Shown: positions 1 to 5,955 of the stretch, piece by piece | Position numbering within the stretch: position 1 is the first letter of the stretch | Layout of the letters: each line of letters starts with the position of its first letter | Made by a program: the position numbers and the translations under genes | Notes under the pieces: generated by a model | The model's database searches: none | Told to the model about the DNA's origin: nothing | Seen by the model: only the letters and a program-made list of their open reading frames with translations | Assembly (NCBI GenBank): GCA_022793355.1 | Contig: JAAWCR010000029.1 | Location: 1 to 15,700 of the forward strand | Length of the DNA stretch: 15,700 bases | From: Lawsonibacter sp. | GTDB lineage: Bacteria; Bacillota; Clostridia; Oscillospirales; Oscillospiraceae | Reading direction: 5' to 3'

Positions 1-97
1 AGCTCGGAACGGACCGGCAGTCCTCCACCGCCAGCTCCTTCAGCCTGTCATAAAGCTCCTGCGGCATCCCAACCGCTACCTTCTTTTCATACTTCAT
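1..97 (-). CDS. ribbon-helix-helix protein, N-terminal part (cut by window edge)
   Basis: Only the first 32 codons lie in the window; the rest runs off the left edge. The protein begins MKYEKKVAVGMPQELYDRLK, a short beta-strand followed by a helix with the spacing of CopG/Arc-type DNA-binding proteins. The start is supported by an AGGAGG-type site at 101-110, only a few bases from the ATG. Proteins of this family dimerise and bind short DNA repeats, acting as antitoxins, plasmid copy regulators or relaxosome accessories; which applies here cannot be told. It is divergent from the ribbon-helix-helix gene at 212, and its promoter lies inside shared repeats. Confidence 0.6.
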   Translation of the reverse strand, partial: MKYEKKVAVGMPQELYDRLKELAVEDCRSVPS

Positions 98-116
98 CTT
101 ATCGCCTCCTTGCACT

Positions 117-144
117 ATTATACACTACATTACATAAAGTGCAA
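117..144 (-). promoter_or_regulatory. promoter for the leftward ribbon-helix-helix gene
   Basis: Read on the minus strand, TTGCAC (139-144) is followed after 16 bases by a consensus TATAAT (117-122). The predicted start near 110 leaves a very short leader in front of the gene starting at 97. Confidence 0.55.
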
Positions 145-148
145 CCCC

Positions 149-177
149 TTGTTTTTTAATCTCCAAAACGGTACACT
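149..177 (+). promoter_or_regulatory. promoter for the rightward ribbon-helix-helix gene
   Basis: TTGTTT (149-154) and TACACT (172-177) are separated by 17 bases. Transcription would start near 184, about 28 bases before the ATG at 212. The -10 coincides with one of the repeated half-sites. Confidence 0.45.
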
Positions 178-211
178 ATCTAACATAAACTAGTGCAAGG
201 CGGTGTGTGGC

Positions 212-382
212 ATGTCAGAATCGGTACTGGTAAATCGAACCAGATTCACTTCTTCCCTCAAGAATGAGCTTATGCAGGATTTTAATGAGCTTTCTGCAAA
301 AACGAGGATAAACAAGTCCCGTTTACTGGACGAAGCGGTCGAGGACCTCTTGAAGAAATATAAAAGAAGGATGGCTGAGTAA
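212..382 (+). CDS. small ribbon-helix-helix DNA-binding protein
   Basis: A complete 56-residue protein. A beta-strand at about residues 5-13 (VLVNRTRF) is followed by a helix (about 15-30), a turn and a second helix carrying INKSRLLDEAVEDLLKKY (33-50). This is the typical layout of stand-alone ribbon-helix-helix repressors. The ATG at 212 has AAGGCGG 8 bases upstream. Codon use is more AT-rich than in the neighbouring cluster, which hints at a different origin. The stop codon lies between the arms of a terminator hairpin. It faces the partial ribbon-helix-helix gene across shared half-sites. The partner or target is unknown; an antitoxin role is possible, but no toxin gene follows. Confidence 0.75.
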   Translation: MSESVLVNRTRFTSSLKNELMQDFNELSAKTRINKSRLLDEAVEDLLKKYKRRMAE

Positions 383-391
383 GCCATCCTT
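367..391. terminator. bidirectional terminator between converging genes
   Basis: A perfect 10-bp stem, AAGGATGGCT (367-376) and AGCCATCCTT (382-391), encloses the loop GAGTA. A T-rich run follows on both strands, TTCCTTT rightward and CTTTTATATTT leftward. It can end both the gene at 212 and the leftward Mur ligase transcript. Confidence 0.7.
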
Positions 392-441
392 TTCCTTTGC
401 CCTGCAAGGCTCCTCTTGAACGCAGACCTTGGGGCACGTCT

Positions 442-2418
442 CTACAGGCGGACAAACGATTCCTCCGCAACCACCATCCCGGGCAGCTGCTGCTCCAGAA
501 AATAGAGAAGCAAGGCGTGTTCCCTGCCGCCGTTCAGAACAGCGGCTTCCCTGGTCCCAGCCCGCACCGCCTGAATACCGGCCCGCACCGCAGGCCGCAG
601 GCTTTCGGCGATCCCGCCGGTTTCCATCAGCTCCTCCGCCCGCTTCAGGTCCATGCGGTCCAGGGAGGTGCTGCCGGCCCAGTCGGGGGCGAGGATCGCT
701 AGGCAGTCCGGCGGCCTAGAGGGCTCGCCACTCTCCCCCTCCAGCACCCGCACCCGCACACCCACCGCCCGCAGGGCGGACACATCCTGAAACACATCGG
801 ATCGGGCCACGGCGGCACACCGCACCTCCACCGTTTTCCCGGCGTACCGCTCCAGCAGGGGCAGGGCAGAGAGCAGGCCCCGAATTTTTTCCTGTCCATC
901 CAGGCCGTGAATCATGTCATATTCCTGCAAAAAACTTTGGACATATTCCGCGTCGGTGGGAGTCTCCACATATTCCTCCCCTCGCTTTTGATAGGTCTCG
1001 TCACCCTTTCCGGCAATGAGCAGAATTGTCGGCTCCCGACACCCCAGAACAGCCTGACGGATGGCCTCGCCCCGGTTGAGCTCAATTTGGCAGGGACAGC
1101 CCTGTTTCTCCACAAAGGAGGCGATTTCCCGGCCGATATCCAAGGTCTCCTCCCCCTCGCTGTCGTCCTCGGTGACAATCACCAGGTCGGAGTACCGCCC
1201 CCCGACCTCCCCTAAATCCTGCCTCCGGTCCTGGGCCTTGCTGCCTACGCTGCCAAAGACCGAGACCACCCGCCGTCCGGGGTACTCCGCCCGGGCGGAG
1301 CGGCACAGATTCTCAAAGCTCATGCGGTTGTGGGCAAAGTCCACAATGGCGGTAATAGTACCGCTAGCGTTGGAGTAGACCTCCATCCGCCCCGGCACCC
1401 GGGCCTTTTCCAGCCCGGCGTAAACGCACCGCGGGGGTATGCCCAGCCCCTGGCAGACGGCAATGGCGGCCAGGGCGTTTTCCACATTGAACAGCCCCGG
1501 CATGGTGAGGCGGAACTCCCGGTCGAGGTCCTTGCCGCGCACCCAAAACAGAATGTCTCCGCCCCGCTTGCACACCTGGGCGGCATAGATATCCGCCGCC
1601 GGGTCCTTTTGAGAGAAGGTGATCACCGGCTTCCCCGCCCCCCTTGCCACCGCCAGCACCCGAGCGGCGTGGTCACAGTCCAAATTGACGCAGTTGACCG
1701 CTCCCTGCTGGAAAATCCGCAATTTTGAGGTGAAATAGTCCTCGAAATCCGGGTGCTCCACCGGTGAGATGTGATCAAGCCCGATGTTAAGGAAGGCGGC
1801 GGCGGCGAAGTCGGTACATAGCGTTCGGTGGTATTTTAGCGCCTGGCTGGAGGCCTCCATCACCACGTAGTCCAGCCCCGCCTCCACGGCCCGGGCTAGG
1901 TGGCGCTGCAGCTCCAGCGGCTCCGGGGTGGTGATGTGGGACTCAAACCGTTCCACCCCGTCGTAGGTGATGATGGTGGACAAAATGCCGCATTCAGCCC
2001 GGTTCCGCTCCCGCTGGTGCTCGTCCAAAATATATTTGAGGTAGTAAGCGGCGGTGGATTTGCCCTTGGTGCCCGTCAGGGCGATTACCTTCACCCGACC
2101 GGAGGGGTGACCGTAATACAGGTCAGCCAGCGGAGCAATGGTTTGGCGCATGTCGGATACCTGAACGCAGGGCAGATCCACCTCCGGATAGGGCCGCTGG
2201 CTCACATAGGCGACAGCTCCCCGGTCCTTGGCCATTTGCAAAAATTCCGCCTTGAAGTGAGCCCCCTTGCAAAGGAACAGGGTGCCGGGCTCCACCTCCC
2301 GGGAGTCGTAGGACACCAGCTCCACGACGGCGGACCGGTCCAGCGTCTCCGGTACGGGCGCGTCCAGGAGATTTCGCTCCTCCAGCAGGGCAATATAGTC
2401 GCTGAGGGTGTGGTTCAT
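442..2418 (-). CDS. MurE-like Mur ligase with a degenerate acetylglutamate-kinase-like C-terminal domain
   Basis: 658 residues, versus about 490 for ordinary MurE. The Mur ligase part shows an ATP loop GTKGKST (116-122), TTPEP (163-167), EASSQAL (188-194, usually EVSSHAL), the lysine of SKLRIF (K232) and AGKGDETYQ (469-477). MurE adds the third amino acid to UDP-MurNAc-L-Ala-D-Glu in the cytoplasm. The DNPR motif of diaminopimelate-adding enzymes is replaced by DDSE (418-421), so the added residue is uncertain; the acidic change suggests a basic amino acid such as lysine or ornithine. Residues from about 508 to 658 resemble the two ends of acetylglutamate kinase (ALPLLERYAGKTVEVR; LNGGREHALLLYFL), with the middle missing and the catalytic Lys-x-Gly-Gly changed to R533-C-A-A. 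The start at 2418 has GAGGTG 7 bases upstream; an in-frame ATG ten codons earlier lacks this. It is the last gene of a D-aspartate-type cluster. A second, standard murE elsewhere in the genome is likely but not visible. Confidence 0.85.
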   Translation of the reverse strand: MNHTLSDYIALLEERNLLDAPVPETLDRSAVVELVSYDSREVEPGTLFLCKGAHFKAEFLQMAKDRGAVAYVSQRPYPEVDLPCVQVSDMRQTIAPLADLYYGHPSGRVKVIALTGTKGKSTAAYYLKYILDEHQRERNRAECGILSTIITYDGVERFESHITTPEPLELQRHLARAVEAGLDYVVMEASSQALKYHRTLCTDFAAAAFLNIGLDHISPVEHPDFEDYFTSKLRIFQQGAVNCVNLDCDHAARVLAVARGAGKPVITFSQKDPAADIYAAQVCKRGGDILFWVRGKDLDREFRLTMPGLFNVENALAAIAVCQGLGIPPRCVYAGLEKARVPGRMEVYSNASGTITAIVDFAHNRMSFENLCRSARAEYPGRRVVSVFGSVGSKAQDRRQDLGEVGGRYSDLVIVTEDDSEGEETLDIGREIASFVEKQGCPCQIELNRGEAIRQAVLGCREPTILLIAGKGDETYQKRGEEYVETPTDAEYVQSFLQEYDMIHGLDGQEKIRGLLSALPLLERYAGKTVEVRCAAVARSDVFQDVSALRAVGVRVRVLEGESGEPSRPPDCLAILAPDWAGSTSLDRMDLKRAEELMETGGIAESLRPAVRAGIQAVRAGTREAAVLNGGREHALLLYFLEQQLPGMVVAEESFVRL

Positions 2419-2437
2419 TTGCGAACACCTCGATAGT

Positions 2438-2621
2438 TTACTTAACATTCATCAAATAAAAAACTACAACCATTTGCATGACAATAATAAGCGGAATGCC
2501 GAAAGCAAAATAGTCTTGCTTTGTTTTATGCCTAAAAAATACATAGCTAATCTGTAGATATTACATAATCTATAACCCGCTCCAAAACATTTTGACGTTC
2601 TTCCTGTGATGGTACAGTTTT
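2438..2621 (-). pseudogene. possible decayed membrane-protein fragment in an AT-rich gap
   Basis: The 234-bp gap between the racemase and the Mur ligase is far more AT-rich than its surroundings. On the minus strand, a 24-codon open stretch (2547-2621, containing SQEERQNVLERVIDYV) runs into a stop. A 40-codon stretch in another frame (2438-2560) then encodes a charged segment (FRHKTKQDYFAFG) and a hydrophobic, membrane-like C-terminus ending at 2438. Neither stretch has a good start codon. Together they look like a small membrane-protein gene broken by a frameshift, but chance open frames in AT-rich DNA are an equal explanation. A TATAAT (2631-2636, minus) could serve the Mur ligase gene; I found no convincing -35 for it. 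Confidence 0.25.
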
Positions 2622-2652
2622 TTACTCACGATTATACTCCTGACTATAGTTT

Positions 2653-3372
2653 TTATTTTATAAAAATATGCCGCAGCGGTTTATGGCAGGCCTCCACCGC
2701 CCGCTCGGCCAGGACGGCCATGGCGTCGGTATAGAAGGGGGGCAGATGGTGCTTGTCCGCAAAAACGGACAGCTCGGTGCAGGCCAGCACGCCGCAGTCA
2801 CACCCCTGGGAGAGCAGATCCTGGTGGATGCCGGCGAATTTTTGAGGGTCCCCGTCCCGTCCCGCCTTCACGTCGTCGTAGATAAGGGACATAACCAGCT
2901 CCTGGGCCTCTACCGAGGGGACAACTGCCTCAATCCCGGCGGCAGAAAACTCCTTTTGGTATAATCCGCTCTGAATTGTACCATCTGTAGCCAAAATTCC
3001 GGGCCGTTTCAGCCCCTGGGCGGCCAGCAGACGAGCGGTCTCCCGGATCATGTGGATAATCGGAATGCCAATGTGCTTCTGCACCTGGTCCAGAAAGAAG
3101 TGGGAGGTATTACAGGGAACAGCGATACAGGTGCACCCCGCCTGTTCCAGCAGCCTGGCGTCGGCCAGCAGACGCTGATAGACCGCCTCCCGGGCCTTTC
3201 CTCCGCTGAGAATAGCGGAGGTGCGGTCGGGCATGCCGCTGTCGGACAGGATCAGGGCATTGACATGCTCCTGGTCCGTCCGGGCGTCCGTTCGGTCAAT
3301 GACAAATTGGTAAAAAGTATTGGTGGCCTGGGGGCCCATGCCGCCCAGAACACCGAGACGATACTGCATCAT
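2653..3372 (-). CDS. aspartate/glutamate racemase family protein
   Basis: 239 residues, the usual size for this PLP-independent family. GGMGPQAT (10-17) near the N-terminus and the two catalytic-cysteine motifs PCNTSH (C87) and ACTELS (C198) are all present, so the enzyme should be active. Such enzymes interconvert L- and D-aspartate (or glutamate) by a two-base mechanism in the cytoplasm. Two adjacent ATG codons begin the gene; GAGGAG lies 6 bases before the first and overlaps the stop codon of the upstream ligase, leaving 3 bases between the genes. That coupling to a D-Asp-ligase-like enzyme argues for D-aspartate as the product. The enterococcal D-Asp ligase gene likewise has an aspartate racemase neighbour. 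Glutamate specificity cannot be excluded. Confidence 0.85.
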   Translation of the reverse strand: MMQYRLGVLGGMGPQATNTFYQFVIDRTDARTDQEHVNALILSDSGMPDRTSAILSGGKAREAVYQRLLADARLLEQAGCTCIAVPCNTSHFFLDQVQKHIGIPIIHMIRETARLLAAQGLKRPGILATDGTIQSGLYQKEFSAAGIEAVVPSVEAQELVMSLIYDDVKAGRDGDPQKFAGIHQDLLSQGCDCGVLACTELSVFADKHHLPPFYTDAMAVLAERAVEACHKPLRHIFIK

Positions 3373-3375
3373 GGA

Positions 3376-4596
3376 TTACTCCTCGGTGGGCACTTTGTTG
3401 TACTGGTCAAACCGCTTGATGTTGCCCAGGTGGTTTTTGCACACCCGCAGGCGGCGCTTCAGGGAGCTGTCCCCGGCGTAGACCAGGGAGTGGTGGTCCG
3501 CCCCGGCCTGGATGAGGGCGCGCATCTCCTCGTGGTACTGCCTGGGAGTAAATTTGAAGGCCACCCGCTTGGGCACCATCCGCCACAGGGATCGCTCCTT
3601 CACCATCTGGAAGGGCAGTTGTTTTCCCTCCACCAGGTCCTCCACCAGCAGCTTGGCGATGTTATGTCCCGATCCGGTGACGTAATAGTTGCTCCGGCCC
3701 TGGCGGCAGTTGATCTCAAAGGCTTTGTACTTGCCGTCCCGCCGGTCGTACTTGATGTCGAAGTTGGAAAAGCCCACATAATGCAGCTGTTCCAGCAGGC
3801 CTTTTATTTTCCGCTCCAGCTCCTCGCAGCACTCGGTAAGGATGACCGCGTGGTTGCCGATGCCGTGAGGGGAGTGCTCCTCCAGCAGGACGTGGCCCAG
3901 GCACATGGTAGTCACCCGGGCGTTTTGGTCGGAGTAGCTGGTGAGCACCCGCATGTAGCTGTCGTCGCCGGGAATAAACTCCTGTAGAATCATGTGGTTT
4001 TTATACCCTGCGGCATACACATGATCCAAGCTCTCCAGCAGCTCCTCCCAGCTCTGGCAGATGTAAACCTTGGCCAGGGAGTGGTCCCCGGTGGCCCAGT
4101 AGGTAACACTCTCGGCGGGCTTGGCGATATAGGGCGGACCCCAGGGCAGGGTGAAGTTGTGGCCCATGGACTTGTCGTAGATGAAAGTGGCCGGGTGGTC
4201 GATGTCGTACTGGTCGCACAGCTTGTAAAACTCCTCTTTGTTGATGAGGCGGTCCAGTAGGCCGGCGTCGATATAGGGGGCAATCACATTCTCCGGCAGG
4301 GTGTCCCGGCAGTGGGCCGCCATCTGGACGTAGTTATCCCCGCAGCCCAGCAGGATAATCTTCTTATCAGGAAACTCCTCCGCCACCGCCTGGGCGTTGC
4401 GGCGGAACGCGGCCATATCCTCATTTTCTGGACACACACGGTAGTCGATAATGGCGCTGTCATGGCAGGGAAAGGAGGGGTACTTGCCATAGGCGATGGT
4501 GCGGATGCCGTAGGCCTCGTGAAAGGCCCGGGCTACGCTGTATACATTGATGTCGCCGCCGAACACCAGCGGCTGGAAGGGAAAGCGATTGGACAT
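3376..4596 (-). CDS. ATP-grasp ligase resembling D-aspartate ligase (Asl family)
   Basis: 406 residues, close to the enterococcal D-aspartate ligase. Recalled landmarks of that enzyme appear along the whole length: GGDINVYSVARAFHEAYG (13-30), LLGCGD (82-87), PYIDAGLLDRLINK (107-120), QEFIPGDDS (205-213), MCLGHVLLE (231-239), NFDIKYD (278-284) and the metal-binding FEINCRQGRS (293-302). K159 in IAKPAES is the likely nucleotide-binding lysine. The family activates the beta-carboxylate of D-Asp with ATP and joins it to the side-chain amino group of the third residue in the peptidoglycan precursor. GAGG lies 8 bases upstream of the ATG. The racemase gene follows after 3 bases, supplying the presumed substrate. 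Which amine accepts the D-Asp is not known; the unusual MurE at the end of the cluster may create it. Confidence 0.85.
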   Translation of the reverse strand: MSNRFPFQPLVFGGDINVYSVARAFHEAYGIRTIAYGKYPSFPCHDSAIIDYRVCPENEDMAAFRRNAQAVAEEFPDKKIILLGCGDNYVQMAAHCRDTLPENVIAPYIDAGLLDRLINKEEFYKLCDQYDIDHPATFIYDKSMGHNFTLPWGPPYIAKPAESVTYWATGDHSLAKVYICQSWEELLESLDHVYAAGYKNHMILQEFIPGDDSYMRVLTSYSDQNARVTTMCLGHVLLEEHSPHGIGNHAVILTECCEELERKIKGLLEQLHYVGFSNFDIKYDRRDGKYKAFEINCRQGRSNYYVTGSGHNIAKLLVEDLVEGKQLPFQMVKERSLWRMVPKRVAFKFTPRQYHEEMRALIQAGADHHSLVYAGDSSLKRRLRVCKNHLGNIKRFDQYNKVPTEE

Positions 4597-4620
4597 AAGA
4601 AAAACCTCGTTCCTGTTTTC

Positions 4621-4647
4621 TAGGGGCGGCCTGTGGCCGCCCCTGCA
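4621..4647. repeat. palindromic repeat with TAGGGGCG / CGCCCCTGC ends, copy 1
   Basis: A perfect 10-bp stem, AGGGGCGGCC (4622-4631) and GGCCGCCCCT (4635-4644), with loop TGT. It fills the short gap between the racemase-fold gene and the ligase gene. There is no T run on either side, so it is not a standard terminator. The same end sequences bound a larger palindrome at 12376-12438. Confidence 0.55.
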
Positions 4648-4652
4648 CAGCT

Positions 4653-5720
4653 TCAGCGAAACTCCCGGGTAAACCCTCTGGCGAAGAGGGGGTCGATGTC
4701 AAAGCAGGCCGGGTCCCCGGCGGAGCACTTGACGTTGGTGACGTTCAGCAGGGTCTCGGTGGCGCCGATGGGGCCGAGAATACGAACCTTCTGCCCGCTC
4801 ACCCGAACGGTGCGCTTTTGGGCCTGACGCCACCGGGCCAGCAAGGCCCAAAAGCTGGTTTCCCGGGGCCGGATCACCCCGAACCCGTTCTGGTAGCCCA
4901 CGGGAAGCACCGCCACCCGGGTGGGCTTTTTTAGAACGATTGGCTTATCCGTTCCAACGCAGTGGCCCTTGGGCAACCAGCGGACCTCGGCCAGGGAGAC
5001 CTCGCCAAACCCCACGGTTTTCAGCCGGTCGTCCCGGGTGCGGCGGCAGCGGCCCAAAACGGCCGAGCCCGCCCGCACCCCGTCCAGCCGGGCGCTGTCG
5101 TTGTGGAGCAGGGCAAAGGAACCGGCGGCGTGGACGGTGCCTGTTTCAAAGCCGGCGGCGTGAATGGTATCCAGCACGGTATGGAACTGCTCCAGCTGGC
5201 GGGCGGCCTCCGGATCTCCTGGCTTCATACCGTGGAGCTGGGTATAGATCCCCTCCAGGGCCACATTGGGTAGGGAGCGGTAGGCCAGCAGAATCTTTTC
5301 CGGCTCGCTGACCAGAAAGCCCCCAAACCCCATGCCCGTGTCCACCTGGATGTGGGCGCAGGCCACGGTGGAGCGGTTTTCCGCCAGGGCGTTGAGGGCC
5401 AGCCCCGTGTCTACCGAGGAGATGGTGCACACCACGTTCAGATCCACCAGCCGCTCCAATTCCTCCCGGTCGGTGGTGGAGCGGAGCATGAGGATTTCCT
5501 CGTCCTCAAAGCCAGCCTGGCGCAGTTTCTCCGCCTCCCGCACTTCATACACCGCAAAGCGGCCGATCCCCTCCGCCCGGAGCAGCTTCGCCATGGGAAC
5601 GGCTCCCGCCCCGCCTCCGTCGCCGGTGAGCACGCCATAGATGACCGCTCCCGCCGCCCGGTCCTTGATAATGGTCAGGTTGTGCTTCACCGCCGCCTTT
5701 TCAATGACCAGCGTACGCAT
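4653..5720 (-). CDS. alanine-racemase-fold protein lacking the active-site residues (probable pseudoenzyme)
   Basis: 355 residues that follow alanine racemase from the N-terminal barrel (KHNLTIIKDR, 12-21; VDTGMG, 126-131; HAAGSFALL, 197-205; LPVGYQNGF, 272-280) into the beta-domain (VSGQKVRILG, 307-316). The key positions are changed: the PLP lysine of the K-A-D-A-Y-G-H-G motif is T32 (TGDGGGAG), the carbamylated lysine before MDTGMG is Q125, the arginine after it is F132, the catalytic tyrosine of the second domain is I261, and the C-M-D segment is absent. PLP chemistry therefore looks impossible. It is the first gene of the cluster, 56 bases before the ligase gene. AAGGGGG lies about 9 bases before the ATG. 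A binding, sensing or scaffold role for D-amino acids or precursors is inferred only from the fold and the neighbours. Confidence 0.8.
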   Translation of the reverse strand: MRTLVIEKAAVKHNLTIIKDRAAGAVIYGVLTGDGGGAGAVPMAKLLRAEGIGRFAVYEVREAEKLRQAGFEDEEILMLRSTTDREELERLVDLNVVCTISSVDTGLALNALAENRSTVACAHIQVDTGMGFGGFLVSEPEKILLAYRSLPNVALEGIYTQLHGMKPGDPEAARQLEQFHTVLDTIHAAGFETGTVHAAGSFALLHNDSARLDGVRAGSAVLGRCRRTRDDRLKTVGFGEVSLAEVRWLPKGHCVGTDKPIVLKKPTRVAVLPVGYQNGFGVIRPRETSFWALLARWRQAQKRTVRVSGQKVRILGPIGATETLLNVTNVKCSAGDPACFDIDPLFARGFTREFR

Positions 5721-5799
5721 AAGGATTGCCCCCTTTTGTCTGTCTGGGATACCGGATTAGTCTGCCCATGTCAGTAGCTATGCAATACGAATTCATTTT

Positions 5800-5828
5800 A
5801 TTTTACCACCTCTTGGGGAAAATAGCAA
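5800..5828 (-). promoter_or_regulatory. promoter for the leftward cell-wall cluster
   Basis: On the minus strand, TTGCTA (5823-5828) and TAAAAT (5800-5805) are 17 bases apart. Transcription would begin near 5793, giving a leader of about 70 bases before the racemase-fold gene. Confidence 0.55.
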
Positions 5829-5848
5829 TGGATTGCGGCAGGAAAAGC

Positions 5849-5872
5849 GGGAGCTTTTTCCCCAAAGCTCCC
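5849..5872. repeat. inverted repeat in the divergent intergenic region
   Basis: GGGAGCTTT (5849-5857) and AAAGCTCCC (5864-5872) form a perfect 9-bp stem with loop TTCCCC. It sits between the two divergent promoters, upstream of both. It could block read-through or be a regulator site; the flanking T runs are poor. Confidence 0.4.
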
Positions 5873-5884
5873 AAAAAACCGGCC

Positions 5885-5913
5885 TTGCAAAGCGCACCTC
5901 CCTGTGGTATGAT
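5885..5913 (+). promoter_or_regulatory. extended -10 promoter for the foldase lipoprotein gene
   Basis: TTGCAA (5885-5890) and TATGAT (5908-5913) are 17 bases apart, and TG stands one base before the -10. The expected start near 5920 gives a leader of about 35 bases. Confidence 0.65.
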
Positions 5914-5955
5914 AAGGGCTGTTCACAATTCTCTCGGCAAGAAAGGAAGCAAAAC

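Larger units (their letters stand above)
111..197. promoter_or_regulatory. five TRCACTA-like half-sites, candidate operator
   Basis: The short motif T(G/A)CACTA occurs forward at 111-117, 121-127 and 172-178, and reversed at 137-143 (one mismatch) and 191-197. The copies overlap the -10 and -35 of the leftward promoter and the -10 of the rightward promoter. Such short repeated half-sites are what ribbon-helix-helix dimers usually bind, so autoregulation of both genes is inferred. Confidence 0.5.

Noticed and set aside
2419..2448. Earlier ATG for the Mur ligase gene
   Set aside because: The ten extra residues have no ribosome binding site, while GAGGTG stands 7 bases before the ATG at 2418.
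3052..3987. 311-codon plus-strand open frame
   Set aside because: It is antisense to the racemase and ATP-grasp ligase, both of which have clear family motifs; this frame has no recognisable domain and is a product of high GC.
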